From Silene latifolia (lineage: Eukaryota; Streptophyta; Magnoliopsida; Caryophyllales; Caryophyllaceae): a stretch of 64,000 nucleotides of DNA. The stretch lies in the NCBI RefSeq assembly GCF_048544455.1, contig NC_133526.1, positions 9,998,001 through 10,062,000 of the forward strand. The letters run 5' to 3'. Position 1 is the stretch's first letter, and the number at the start of each line of letters is the position of its first letter. Below, one piece after another: positions 44,620-56,821 of this stretch. Position numbers and translations under genes: made by a program. The notes beneath the pieces are model-generated. The model made no database searches. It was not told the origin of the DNA and saw only the letters and a program-made list of their open reading frames with translations.

Positions 44620-47600
44620 TTACCTATGAGTGGAGGAGTGCGGCTTTTGGGATGACATAGGACTCGCAGATCCTGGAACCGGAACCCGTGCACCATACAC
44701 CATGTGCGGAGGAGCTGACAGATGGACGGGAGTACCAATGGCAGGCCTGCTCATTGGCTGTCCAATGGTCGGAGCACTGTAAATGCCGACTCCTGGAGCG
44801 TTTGAAGACGCCTGTTTGTTGGATTTGGCAGAAGAAGGCGCAGAAAGAGCTGTATTCGTCTGACCTGTAATTGGTCCCTGTGATGTCGAAAGATCTGCAC
44901 CGTTTACGCTAGTGATATCATGGATGCTCGATCTCCTCCTCTCTTTGTTCATCGAGTTTAACCTAACAAAGTACTTCTGCGCATGGCTCGCTACTTGCGT
45001 GGGTGTTCGCGTTACCACAAAGTTGCGAGATATGCTCCTCCAATCTCCTTTCCCGTATTTCTCCAAACCCAGAAGAAATAACCTGTGGGTCAACCATAGT
45101 AAGAGGTATTAACACCAATATTACTTCAAAAACGCCGAAAAATTGACAGGCAACCAGAGATCCCAAGCTAAGATGAAAGATTTGTAAATGAAAATCAAAC
45201 CAGTACTTTACTACTTTCACACCTTTCTCACATCCAAACCAAATTCATCTAGGATTCTGGGTCATATAAGCCTGTAAAGTCTTACTCTCTTTAACATTGC
45301 CAGGGTTCTTTTGCTACGGCATGAAACAGTCGCTTTTTCAAGAGTTTGCAACTCCTCAATTCAATAGATATACCCGATATTTCTCACAATATGCAATCAA
45401 CCACATTATTTTTATTAATATTGAAGATTGACAGATGTGCGACTCAGAGAATTATTCAAGCGTACAATTACCTGGCAGAGAGAGATAAAAGGAGAACATA
45501 TGCTGTTTCTAAATGGCCATGAAACTGATTAGTGATAGATATTTGTAAATAACTGGCTCGGATCGTAATCTACCATGTTAATTAACATCAAAAGAACCAA
45601 CCACATCAGTTTGTTTGTTACCATTTGTATAATCAAATGACCTCTTTTCAACTTAAGTATTCCATTCACTTTCACCATATATTATCACCATTCAACTTTG
45701 TTGGTCAAACAATGTTGAATTGCACCCAATATTTTCGCACTAACAATAGTTACAACTTTTAAAATGATAATGTGAAAAATCAAACATGGCAAAGGCTGCA
45801 TTGTATAATTTGTATTTCTACAAATATGTGCAGAAATATCTGCGTCGTAACTATCATGGTCAGATTAGAATCGACAATTTTGGATGAAGATAGTAGTTAA
45901 TATTTGGTGTACAACAAATACCACAGTAAGAGATCCGTAGTACAGAGTATAAAATAGCTGAAGCAGCAATAGGAAACAATCACACAAGCACAAAAAGAAG
46001 AAAAAAACAAGAAAACTAATCTATCTTGACTCTTTAGACGTAAATCACACTAAAACTCACTGTCTTGACACATAAAAACAAAGCATCACACTGTGATTCT
46101 CTTTAAAGACACAGATGGTCTTTAAATTTAGGAAAAAATATGGTGCAAGCAAGAAATGCTCCGTATCTTAGTGTATACTTCTTCAGCCATTATGAATAGT
46201 TACAAGAAAGCACTAGTTTAAAAACTAAAATAGTTTTTTTTTTAATTGACTAATGCATTGCACTAAATTCTCCTCGTGAATTTATATTTTCAAAGTACAT
46301 TCGATTGTTTTAAGGTAGTGACAGTAATTTCCAAACATAAACTTAAAGGTCTTAGAGCGATAGTTCATTCAGCTGTCGTTAAACAAATGCAAAGCAGATC
46401 CTGGTATTCAGCAAGGAAATGGAGGGAGCATTGAAAAAACAGTAAGACCTTAATCTATTCCACCTATTCCGATGTAAGGTGAACATAGAAGTTCTCTATA
46501 GTCAATACTATTTACTGACAAATTGCACGAAACTCTAGTTAGCATAGCTACTACTACTTGAAGAGACAAAGATACAACTTGAACATGGCATCTAATAACT
46601 TGATATTAACAAAAGCATTATCAGAGTGCCTCAAAAACTCTTGCCTATGCCTATTATTAGACATATACTATTATTAGAGAGTATATTATAGTGATGAAGA
46701 TCTATCTTGTTTATGTTAAAGATAATAGATATTCTAGATCTAGAGTTTTGGGTATTCTCCAAGTTATATTGAGCTATAAATAATTTTTACCTATCAATAA
46801 TAATCAAGTGATTATATTGTTATATATTAAACGGTAGAAACACCGAGAGCCTATTCCAAATGACTCAGAATGATAGCTTTGTATTACGTCCCAAATTACA
46901 AGACTGGCACCGTGTGGTACAACTACAAAGTAATAAGACTCCTGGCAATTTAGAAACGCACAATGACACGATAGAGAAGGATAATCATATCCACCAAATA
47001 TATCCCAGTGGCCGACTCCTAGTAAAGCACAAGTTCTAATCGTTTGGGAAAGGAAATTGTCACATTGTGAGAACTAACAAAAACAAGACCTACTAATTAG
47101 TCAAATAGCATAAAATTTTGTACAATTTAGTAAACTTATCTTCAAACGCCAGCACACCCAACAGGAATAGCTGACAGGATAATTGAACTTTAAACACAAT
47201 TTCGATTCTCACAACAACAACGGTCCCCTTAGTGCCTCAAGGGCACCAGCAAATGGAGGGCAAAACATAAGTCAAATATACACAACCTTACCTTCGTAAC
47301 CTTAGCTCTGTATTAACAACACAACAAAGCTTTTTCTCATATGACCCAGTGAAAATGGTGTCGAGAATTGCTTGGAATGACTATTGACTACTACCTCACA
47401 ATAAGAAGTCCAGGGCATGTTAAGTGTTAACTACATCCCGGCACATTCACAAATTCGGAAGGCAAAAAACCAAAGAAGTATCTGCGGATCTAACACTATA
47501 AAACGGTTGTTTAAGCTATAGTTAAGCTGAGGTCAGAAAGCATATAATAAAAATTAGTGTGATTAAAAATTTAAAAAAAAACAGCTACATAAAAAAGAGT

Positions 47601-48019
47601 TTATGCCAAGCAATATAGAGAAACAAAATCAAAAGTAGACATAGTCAAACTTGCCTGTGTTCGTCCTCTGTCCAAGCTATGCCTTTACGGCGCTCCTGAT
47701 CTGCTTTTGACGCCTTGCCTCCATGATTGGATTCGTTAGCTGCACTCCCAGATTGACTCTTTTTCTTGTCACCCGTTAAACCCTCTGAAGAAGAACTATA
47801 GGAAGGCAAGGGAACACGGCCGGACTCGATCTCGTTGATATCCTCAAGTAGGATTTCATAATGATCCTTAACCTCTTCTATGGTCTTCCCTGCCACATCA
47901 GCGGCTATCTTTTCCCAACGATCCTCCGAATCCTCTGAATGAGTCGCGATGGCATTCTCAAATGCCTTGTCTTGCTCTCTACTCCAGATACTGCAATCAC
48001 TTTTTTCTTCCACACTCAT
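44620..48019 (-). CDS. DIVARICATA/MYBS-type transcription factor with two MYB repeats
   Basis: Two coding exons, 47655-48019 and 44620-45082, give 275 residues. The N-terminal MYB/SANT repeat (about 8-62) reads '[16 protein letters not shown]...[28 protein letters not shown]', and the second repeat (about 114-165) '[30 protein letters not shown]...[13 protein letters not shown]', with the SHAQKYF signature that defines this class; it binds TATCCA/I-box-like sites. A Ser/Lys-rich linker joins them, and the C-terminal 90 residues are Ser/Pro/Gln-rich. Joining after CACAG restores the family's [10 protein letters not shown], which needs a GC donor (AG|GCAAGT) and a normal AG acceptor (intron about 2.57 kb). 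A 5' leader intron is likely at 48243-48375. The length fits the family (about 260-310). Exact regulatory targets cannot be told. Confidence 0.88.
45083..47654 (-). other. GC-AG intron of the MYB gene
   Basis: Donor CACAG|GCAAGTTTG at 47655/47654 and acceptor CCCACAG|GTTATTT at 45083/45082. It contains a SINE copy (about 47210-47345) and AT-rich sequence, and no other gene. A GT donor four bases on would break the frame. Confidence 0.75.
47210..47345 (-). repeat. SINE 3' part inside the MYB intron
   Basis: On the minus strand: GGTAAGGTTGTGTATATTTGA, TTGCTGGTGCCCTTGAGGCA and a GTTGTTGTTG end. It is the same SINE family as 20130-20255, in the opposite orientation. Confidence 0.6.
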
Positions 48020-48242
48020 TAATTCTTGTTCAGGTCCACTACCAACTTGCCAAGCTGTTGTTTGGAATCACTCGAATGTACTTAGTCTGAAATAACCAAT
48101 ACCAACTGAAGAATTACTGTACTAGACCACGATAATTCAAAGGTGGAAAACTGCAGTGGGTCCAGAACACTAAAGAACAACCTTCTAATATAACCGACAA
48201 CACCCACGAACAAGGACGGAAGGAAATCGATTGTGACCAGAT

Positions 48243-48375
48243 CTGCAATAAAAAAAGGGTTTATTTGAGCTGAATATCAAACACAGAATGAAAGAGAATC
48301 AAATTCTAGGCTGCACAATATTAGATAAATCACTTTAACAAAAAAAAATACTCGAAATCGAGTGTTTACTGTTAC
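48243..48375 (-). other. Probable 5' leader intron of the MYB gene
   Basis: Donor CATCACAG|GTAACAG (exon end 48376) and acceptor TTTTTTTATTGCAG|ATCTGG (exon resumes 48242) bound a 133-bp AT-rich stretch about 220 bp before the start codon. Consensus sites fit well; no transcript evidence is available. Confidence 0.5.
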
Positions 48376-50650
48376 CTGTGATGAAACAGCACACAAAAAT
48401 GGAGAAGCTAATAGGTGGGAGATGGAAAACAAGCAACAAAATTTTAATTTCCAAATCTAACAACAACCAAATTCACCAATAGCCCTATCTAACAAGGACA
48501 GCTTTTACAGTTTGAGGCCCACAAAAGGCTGGTGGTCCTCCAAATTCTCTTATTACTGATTTTCTTTTTAGGTTACAATGGCTAAGAAGTACTGAGTAAA
48601 AGGGAGTAACAGTTTGCAATAAATACTCTCACATGTCTCAACTTAAACAGTAAAACTGTGGCAAAATTGCCTTTTAATGTCACTAGGAATAATCAGCCAT
48701 AATTGCCACTTTGATTTAGTCCAGTGTCCATCATCCTCATCAAGAAAAAATTAGTTACTGAAACATGGAAAATTACAACTTTACTGAATTTTCGAATTTC
48801 CAGTTCCAGGTTGCGAAAATTTGAACCCAATGAATGATAATTGAAAACATGTTTACTGAACCAACAGTCGGTGCATTGTCTCTTTTTGACTTCCATCATA
48901 CACCCATCAACCCCCACCACCACTAAAAATGTGTGAAAAATCTGATGCATCAACGGCAATACTTAAAACCCGGAAAAAATTATATATTCCTATAATTTCA
49001 ACAACCCATTTGCACCAGAAAAAAGCTCCGGACCTTAAACGAAAGCAATCAACCCACATGCTAAGAGTAATTGATTGTGACATAATGAGGCGGAAAATTA
49101 GCATATAACAATCTGGCAAAGTTGGGAAAATATCTATAACACAGATAACTTACTTCCCCACACGCCCGCTCCCACGCCCCGAACCCTACATAAAATTAAA
49201 GAAGAAGAATAATTGAAAACTGAAATCATGGATGGGGACCCAAATGATAAAAGAGATAAGGAAATAGAAAGAAATACTCCCTTGTTCCAATCATTTGTTC
49301 GCCTTTGATTAAAATACTCGTCACAAAAATAGGGAAATGGATATCAGGAATGATGTTGATAGAGTTATTTAGCACTCATTGAGAATTGAGTGCATAGAAT
49401 GGATCAAGTGAGTTGGTCCCAACAGACAGCAATAGCAGTAGTAATGCACGAGCTACTTGCATAATAATGCAGCTTTACCTTTGGGTGTCCAAGAATAATG
49501 AGAATTGCGGTTATTTACTTACTTTTATGTTGATTTTAGGGTTTCTTTGCACATTTTGCAACCATTAACAGAAAACAAAAAAAAGAAAAAAACAATCAGT
49601 TGAGTATGTCTTGTTATTTCACCCACCATATACATACATACATAATGACTGATGAGAGAGACCAACCCACAAAGAAATTGAAATCAATTCCGTGTTCCCA
49701 AACACTACCTTAAGAATATTTGACTGATTAAATCAATTAGATAAGAATAAATCAGGGATGATGGTAACAAAAATACTAAAAAATGAAAACTTTGAACAAT
49801 CTAGCAGAGAAACTGATAGTTAAAAAAGTCAGATGATGCTTAAGAAACAATCAATGATAAGAATAAGCAATAAAAGTTAGTAATTTTCTGGGTTTAACCA
49901 ACCAACCAACCTTGTTAACAATGTCATTCATTAAAGCATTCAACCAACACTCATCCTTCCTGCTGCTTCTTTTCTTTTTAATTATGCTTCCTTCAGCAGT
50001 AACTAACCTGTGACTGCGTGAGTGAGTGGGAGTCACAATTCCTGTGTGTATTTGTGTTTGAGTCTCTCTCAAATTCTCAATCTTATTTCTGTCTTTCTCG
50101 CTCTAACGTTTTGAGTCCTTTGTTTTCAATTATTGCTTATTATCTCCATTTTTTTAACTCTTTTTTAACCCAATCATTCAGTTTGGTGTACGATTATTCT
50201 ATATCATAATCATTTTTTGCTTATCCATCCCTCCAAAGATATAAACTTTACATATCCAAAATCATTATTCATTATTAGGGCTTGCCGGAATCCATGAAAT
50301 TATTAAGGGGGTAAGTTTTATTGGGCGATAACTACTGGGTAAATTAATTAGTGGGGTAATGAGTTCCTTGATAATATGTTTGGCATAAGAGTAATGATTA
50401 CTGAGTAGATCTTTTGCTCCCTTAATCATTACCCAGGGGGAGGGTGGGTAATGTATTACCCCTTTACAAGGATAATAATTTCAGGAGGTGAATAATTACC
50501 CGCATACCAAACATGGGAAATACACCTCACATATTACTCCCCTATTCATTCCCCTTCTATTACCCTCAATCCAAGCAAGCCCTTAGAGTTATCTTTCGAG
50601 TCAAAATTACCGGAACACCCCTGCCCATTGAGTTAGGATCCTCTCCATTA
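48376..50650. other. Upstream region of the MYB gene
   Basis: No coding sequence is supported. It should contain the first leader exon and promoter of the MYB gene. Polypyrimidine tracts and a CT-rich region (50050-50170) are present; minus-strand ORFs of 70-90 codons show no family resemblance. Confidence 0.45.
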
Positions 50651-50810
50651 TAGTTGTGAAATGTGGCGGGCTAGGTTGGTCCAGTCTGGGTGTGTGGATC
50701 GAAAAATGACAGTCCGTTCAGCACACAGCCCAGCCCGGCCTAACCCCTAATGCCACTATTTCCTCGGTCTGGTCCGTTCCAAACACAAATAAAAAAAAAA
50801 AAGGATAAAT

Positions 50811-52231
50811 GGCAAAATACTACCTATTATAGTCGAGAATTTTTAAATTACTACATAATATGCTTACTTATACAAACTACTACCTACAAACTTACAATTA
50901 TACTCAGACTACTACCAATTGGACGGAAAACACAACTTAAATGCAAAACTCACCTGACTTCCCCCTTCTTATATTTTTACCCTAAATTTATACCCATATT
51001 ACCCTTACTAATTCTAACCTTTTAACCTTAACTAATCAAATCCTTTATTTTCCTCCATAATCCTCTTTATTGAGCCATTTTTTCCCTCCTCAATTAACCG
51101 TCCCTTAATGTTTCTCTTTTCTCTTTTTTGGATTTTGTTCTTGTAGATCTGGGAATTGATGTCCTCAAAACACTCTCATTCACAATGCTCATTGACATCC
51201 TATAATCAACAATATAAAAATGTGTGTAATTAATCAACAACAAATTCAACAATGTATACATCAAGTATAAAAAAGACACAAATTTTATACCATTAATCAT
51301 CAAGCAACAAAAACCCCCAAAATATTACCAATAATAGTGTTCATTATAAAGTCAGGGTTTCAAATTAAGGAATAGAAGCTATACTTGAATCACTGACGGA
51401 TAGATGATCCATGATGATGATAATGGGAGTCCATTTTTGAAATAATGGTCAAAAATAAAATATTTGTCGTTTTGGGTCGGTTTTGAAAATATTTGTCAAA
51501 ATGGTCTCCACGTAGGCTCGGAATTTCTAGACCTGAAACACGCCACTACTAATGGCGTGTTTTGTGAAGGAAACACGTCATTAGCAGTGGCGTGTCTTTA
51601 CAACAATATTTTTCCCCAACTGACTGAACTTAAAAAAAAAAAAAAAATTTACATAAGACACGCCATAGGGGGTGGCGTGTTTCCCCTCCGAAACCCACCA
51701 TTCCCAATGGCGTGTTTGTTTTAGTCCATTTTTTAATGAAATTTCTTTCCCTACTCATTATAAACACGCCATTGGTAGTGCCGTGTTTTAGATCTAGAAA
51801 TCCCGAGTCTACGTGGACACCATTTTGACAAATATTTTCAAAACCGACCCAAAACGACAAATATTTTTATTTTTGACCATTATTTCAAAAATGGATTCTG
51901 ATAATGGTGAAAAACTATGGATTTTGGCGATTAATGGAGGCTGTAATTTTGATTCACAATGAGAAATTAAAAGGATAAGTATTTTTGGGTAAGTTTAGGT
52001 TAATTGATGAGTGAGGTTGGGTAATTGTTGGAGAATGTTAAGTGAGGGTAAAATAGTCATAACACATTAGATGAGTAAGCTCAGGCGACTTATTAGTAGC
52101 AAATACCCATTTTCCGTCAAATTAGTAGTAGAATGTATTTAGTTGTAGGATTTTAGATAGTATTTTGTAAAAATAGGTATATTAGGTAGTAATTTAAAAA
52201 TTTATGACTTTTATAGGTAGTAGTATGCAAA
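50811..52231. mobile_element. Second-level TIR element, ~1.4 kb
   Basis: Long imperfect inverted arms: GGCAAAATACTACCTATTAT...TTTTTAAATTACTACATAATA at the left and AATTTAAAAATT...AGGTAGTAGTATGC at the right, both about 200 bp with shared AGTAGTA and TACTACT words. Target duplication not identified. Confidence 0.55.
51427..51898. mobile_element. Mutator-type MITE, 472 bp (TSD TGATAATGG)
   Basis: Nearly perfect arms of about 75 bp (GAGTCCATTTTTGAAATAAT and its complement ATTATTTCAAAAATGGATTC), with perfect 9-bp duplications TGATAATGG at 51418-51426 and 51899-51907. Its centre repeats a CACGCCA...TGGCGTGTTT palindrome several times. It is the innermost of three nested elements. Confidence 0.9.
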
Positions 52232-52547
52232 TCGTCGGATATAGGCCCAACCCTACCCAGCACTGGCCCGCCACTCGGTGGGCCAAGTTAGTGCCACACA
52301 AAACTAGCCCAGCACTGGCCCGCCCTAGCCCGATTTTCATTTAGTGTCGTGCCCCGGCTCCACTTCCCCATAACGGCCCACCGCACACCTCTACTCTCCG
52401 TTACCTCAAATTAATGGATGGTCTATTACCTCTAATAGAATCTTTTTATATATTATTGCTCCTACACATCATCATCCATTACTTAAATTAGACCGTTAAA
52501 TCGATTCAGAATAATATCTACACCGTTGAGAGGTAATGGAGAAAGAA

Positions 52548-52733
52548 CACAAAATCTCATTTGTGACGGCACGTATCCGTCACTTTGGAGTGACGGATAC
52601 CATTTTTCCTCACAAATGACCCAAATAGAGGAGAGAGGGAAGCACATGGGGGTGCCCCCACCTTGTCCCCCCTATCCGTTTTGTGAGTGGCATTATCCGT
52701 CACTTGCTCCGACCCGTCTTCAGCAAGACTAAT
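52548..52733 (+). mobile_element. MULE-type MITE, family M1 copy 2
   Basis: 186 bp, over 90% like 2996-3191 by eye. Flanked by TGGAGAAAGAA on both sides (52537-52547, 52734-52744), a 9-11 bp duplication. Same orientation as copy 1. Confidence 0.8.
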
Positions 52734-52744
52734 TGGAGAAAGAA

Positions 52745-54892
52745 AGTAATGGAGAGGATCCAAATTGCTACCCATTGGCTATTATTCATTTGCTTATCCA
52801 AATTTTTATTCATTAATGTACGTGTACAAGTTAATCAAAGTTTATTTTAACTCTGATTTCTCAAAGAAAAATCTATTTTACAGTCGAGTTTTAACAAAAT
52901 ATTATAATAAGTGGTAATGTTATTTTTTTTTTAAAAATAATTGGTCTGCTTTTAAGATGATAATTTCTTTCTTAAGGATGTTCGTGTTGCTAAGGTTTGG
53001 GTCGAGCAAAGGAAAGTATATAACTTATAAGGAGGGGTTTTGGTCTTGGCTCTGTGCATACGTAGCGGCCTAGGGACGCAAGTCATGGGTGGTCGATAAT
53101 GGGTAAATTTTGAGTCTAGGAGATGCCCTCGAAGACTTTGACACCCAAGCCATCTACCCCCAGGCTCGGTTTATAATGACCCGACCCGTTACCGTCGTAA
53201 CATAACCCCAATAAGATGGAATGTGTACCTTTGAGCCCATTATTTTTCCTACTTAAGCTCAAAAGGCACAAGACCTTGTTATTAAGTGGTGGGTGGAATC
53301 CTTTGTAAACATATCACAAGCTCCTTATTTTCCCGATGTGGGACAACTTTTCCTCTTTGAGGTGTTACACAATTACCCCGTTTCTTATACTAAGGGCATT
53401 AGTAATAGAGGTTCATCACAAGGTTTGTATGATGAGTTATCCATTATTTTAGAGGTTTGTCTACAAACCTCTTATTGTTGGAGATGAGTATTAAGGTTCA
53501 TGGATGAGAAGAGTTACAAATTAGTATTCAGGTTTGTGGAGAGAGAATGTGAGAGCAGAAATAGTTTAGTGGACCCTGATATGAACATTGAAAATGTTTA
53601 TTTGTTGTTGGTAGGAGGTTTGTAGGTAATTGAGTTTGTACATTAATTTATGTGGCATGAAAACAAACCCATTAGAGATTCATCTATTATCAGCCCTAAA
53701 TAATAATTACACTATGCTTAATAAAATAAAGGGATATCTCTCGTCTACCCCTAAACTTTTTCGTTTTCTAAGGCGTACCCTTCGTTTTTCCAAAAAAAAA
53801 CTTTGACTGACAGTAATTCTCTGTTACGAGTTCATTTTTTTTCAAACCAATTATCTCGTCAATGCCTTGAATTTGAAAAAAAAAATTAACCGTTTTTTGA
53901 ACTCGAAACCGGTACTTATGGTTAGTCAAAGCGTTTTTAACGAATAAACTTTGACCGACCATAATTCCCTACTGCGAGTTGAGTCGTCGGTAAATTCTTT
54001 TTCAAACTGAAGACCTCTTCAAGACGGTCAATTTTTTTTGAAAAAAAATTATCGTATTCTGAACTTGTAGCCAAGAGTTATTGACGGTCAAAGTTTTTTT
54101 TGCAAGAAAAAAGAGGGGTACATCTTAGAAAATGAAAAAGTTGAGGGATACACGAGAAAATATCCCTAAAATAAATTATATTTATACACATTTTCTAATT
54201 TCATAATATGACTATTTTGCTAGGCTAATTTTATTTTAATCTTGTGTAAGTTATGGGTTTCTCATACCCAAGGAGGAGAGCGGATATGAGATTGATACCC
54301 ATGGGTATCAAACTAAAATAAACAAAAATATGAAAAAACAATTTATAGCATATTATATTCAATTTTAAATCAAGTTCCAAACTCATACCACTAGGGTTAT
54401 GATTTCTATTCCAAACTTATACCCGTGAAACAAACACCCCATAAGGGATTTTATTAAGAGTATCTTCTACCGATAGTTGTGAAATTTCTTCCAAAATATT
54501 GAAGGCAACTTTAATGGGTAGACACTAGACCCCTTCTAAGTTTGGTCATTTTATTCGCAAGAGGCAAGAAAATCAAATTCTCAACCAGTCATTTAAGAGA
54601 TGAGAACTTTTACTAATAAGTAATAACAGCATTTAAGAGTGTCGTGACTCGTGACTCGTGACTCGTGAGACCTAAAATACTCGTACTGAACAGTTAAGCG
54701 GGTTGACCAAAACCTCAACTCACATCTCTGATTCATTTCTTGATGAATACCAGCAAAAGCCTAGAAAATTGAAGACATTAATTTAAAAGTCAAAGGTATT
54801 ATTTCATCATCAAGAGTTCAGATTTCTGTAACAATCTGTTCTCTAATTTTCAGTTCAATCAAATTAAATACTTCTGTATTGTAGGTATTGAA
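52745..54892. other. Gene-free stretch before the folate gene
   Basis: No gene is supported. Contains the Mutator-type MITE at 53731-54166 and a short ACTCGTG triplet repeat near 54645-54668. The sequence TTCTGTATTGTAG|GTATTG just before the ATG at 54893 could be a leader intron acceptor of the folate gene. Confidence 0.5.
53731..54166. mobile_element. Mutator-type MITE, 436 bp (TSD TAAAATAAA)
   Basis: Ends GGGATATCTCTCGTCTACCC and the near complement (GGGATACACGAGAAAATATCCC), arms of about 60 bp; 9-bp duplications TAAAATAAA at 53722-53730 and 54167-54175. The centre has repeated AACTTTGACNGNC words. Confidence 0.88.
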
Positions 54893-55389
54893 ATGGACAT
54901 TGATCAAGATAAGCTTATACTAAGCGGGTTAACATTTTACGGATTTCACGGAGTCAAACCCGAAGAAAGAACACTCGGTCAACGATTCGTTGTCGATGTC
55001 GATGCGTGGACCGACCTCCGCGATGCTGGCATTTCAGACAATGTCGCCGATACCATCGACTACACTGAGATTTACAGGTCAGTCAGTCAATCACTCTTTA
55101 ATAGAAGTAGAACAGTTAGTTTCGTGTTTCTTGGATCACGCGTAGTTTGTAATTATGTTGATGATATGTTTGTTGGCTTGGCAGCATTGTGAAACAAGTA
55201 GTAGAGGGACCGCCTCACAATCTGCTAGAGTCGATAGCGCACCATATTGCATCCAATACATTTGCCAAGTTCGCTCGAGTTTCAGCTGTTCGTGTTAAGG
55301 TTAAGAAGCCTCATGTTCCTGTTCATGGTCAGATGGACTATTTGGGTGTCGAGATTTTCCGTACCAGATCACCTCAACCTCGAACCTGA
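54893..55389 (+). CDS. Dihydroneopterin aldolase (folate synthesis)
   Basis: Exons 54893-55077 and 55185-55389 (GTCAGT...TTGGCAG) give 129 residues. The enzyme cleaves 7,8-dihydroneopterin to 6-hydroxymethyl-7,8-dihydropterin and glycolaldehyde in the cytosolic branch of folate synthesis. Family hallmarks: 'LSGLTFYGFHGVKPEERTLGQRFVVDV' (about 10-36), with the pterin-binding Tyr/His and the catalytic-site Glu; 'DTIDYTEIYSIVKQVVEG' and 'LLESIAHHIA' helices; and 'VRVKVKKPHVPV' (about 95-106), where the Lys is the conserved catalytic one; 'DYLGVEIFRTR' ends the fold. It is close to the Arabidopsis FolB proteins but lacks their short N-terminal extension. The first exon carries no transit peptide. 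It reads as intact. Confidence 0.9.
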
Positions 55390-55640
55390 TTTCATTTCTA
55401 TTACCAATCGTCTTCTGGGATATTGTTTTAGCTCAGAATCTCAGATAGTATGGACTATGGACTGAGATCCCCTCTACTGAGAGCATACAATCGTTTTCTA
55501 GGATATTGTTTTACCATTGTGTTATCACAGCGATACATAGCTTAGAATCTCGGATAGTATGGACTATGGACTGAGATCCCCTATTGAGTATTGAGTAGAA
55601 ACTCGCTGTCAAGTTTTGGTTATTGTATTGGAATCTGCAG
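55390..55640 (+). repeat. Direct duplication in the 3' region of the folate gene
   Basis: TAGTATGGACTATGGACTGAGATCCCCT occurs at about 55446-55473 and 55555-55582, with GGGATATTGTTTTA/AGGATATTGTTTTA before each. A local ~105-bp duplication, most likely in the 3' untranslated region. Confidence 0.75.
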
Positions 55641-56329
55641 TAATGCTACATTTCTTTGACAACTTTTTTTTCCTCTTCATTTACAGTCCAATACTGTTCT
55701 CCTGCAAATCGTCGCTTTCCATAATTAGCCATCTATATAGTGTGTCCCGCCACGTCTCTTTCAGAGTTGCTGCCATTTAACGAACGGATGACCTTTTGTA
55801 TGCATTTTTGTTGGTTTTAATCATTTTCAATTTTTCTCCGTCTCTGAGTTATTTCTTAAAACATTTTCTGGTGCTTCAAAACTTCTGTTCCCTACTCCAA
55901 CACCATTCGTCTGGCCCTCTTCAGTATAGTTATCGAGCATTAACAACTGCCTGCCTTAACAAACCTTTTAACTTTCAAGGTGACCAAGTTAAAACCAATA
56001 ACTGGTGATACGAGTGGCAGCTTTGTAAGCCAGCTTTGTTCAAGAAATCGGTCAGGAAGTTCCACATAGCATGCCCGGGATGCAATTGCATATGCAGAGC
56101 CCATCTGCGATGGCATTTCACGGACAGGAGCCCTTATCTATTCAGTTCTTTCTGTTTTAGTTTCTCTTGAATGGTTTCGACCTAACATCAACAAATTGTT
56201 TCCAAATGATAGGGGCGCGAAAGTGCTTTTTTGGTTAACAAATTAGGGTGGAGGAAATCTGAGAGTTGAAAGTAGGAAATTTGTCCTCAAACTTATCTGC
56301 ATACTCCCAAGAAGCTTCAGTTTCTGCAA

Positions 56330-56780
56330 AATTCAACCCGCTGAACCAAATATCGAGTCTAAGCCATGTTGTTTCACCACTCTTCTGCCCAAGATGGACT
56401 CAGTTTCTATGACAGCTGAACTATCCTTATTTCTGAATCGAGGAATCAGAGGGGTGTCAGGCGATACACCTCTGAACTGTATGAGTTGAGACACATGAAA
56501 CACATTATGAAATTGTGCTTCTAGAGACAACTTCAACCTATACGCAACCATTCCAATCACTGCTTCAATTTGAACGGACCAAAGTATTTTGCAGCCAAGT
56601 TTTGATTCACTCTTGGAGCTATGGTAGATTGTCTATATGTCTGAAATTTTAACCATACCCAGTCTCCTGAACATTCTTTCACTTCTACAGTTCTTCTACA
56701 GCTCTACCTTTATCAGCTAAACTCGTCGGTCTGCCCTCCTGAGCTTTATTGAGGTGATATTTCAAAGAGTGTCAACTCTT
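56330..56780 (-). mobile_element. Ty3/gypsy polyprotein scrap
   Basis: The minus-strand frame 'MVAYRLKLSLEAQFHNVFHVSQL' is the conserved block after the integrase core of gypsy elements (VAYRLKLP...HPVFHVSQLK). Upstream sequence reads 'KLGCKILWSVQIEAVIG' (compare ...RYFGPFQVLERIG) and, near 56740, 'LNKAQEGRPTSLADK', with stops between. No LTR or other domain was seen. Dead fragment. Confidence 0.75.
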
Positions 56781-56821
56781 GTTTCACCCGGCAGACAAGG
56801 GAGATAGACTAGTGGATAGGA

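Larger units (their letters stand above)
50651..52393. mobile_element. hAT-like outer element, host of nested insertions
   Basis: TAGTTGTGAAATGTGGCGGGC at the left resembles the complement of the right end (GGCCCACCGCACACCTCTA). Flanks CTCTCCATTA (50641-50650) and CTCTCCGTTA (52394-52403) differ at one base and can be an 8- to 10-bp target duplication. Inner sequence is rich in GGCCCG/CGGGCC words at both sides, then a second TIR element. Confidence 0.55.

Noticed and set aside
49851-50072. Minus-strand ORF upstream of the MYB gene as an extra coding exon
   Set aside because: No similarity to the MYB family N-terminus, which is already complete at 48019; more likely leader or random sequence.
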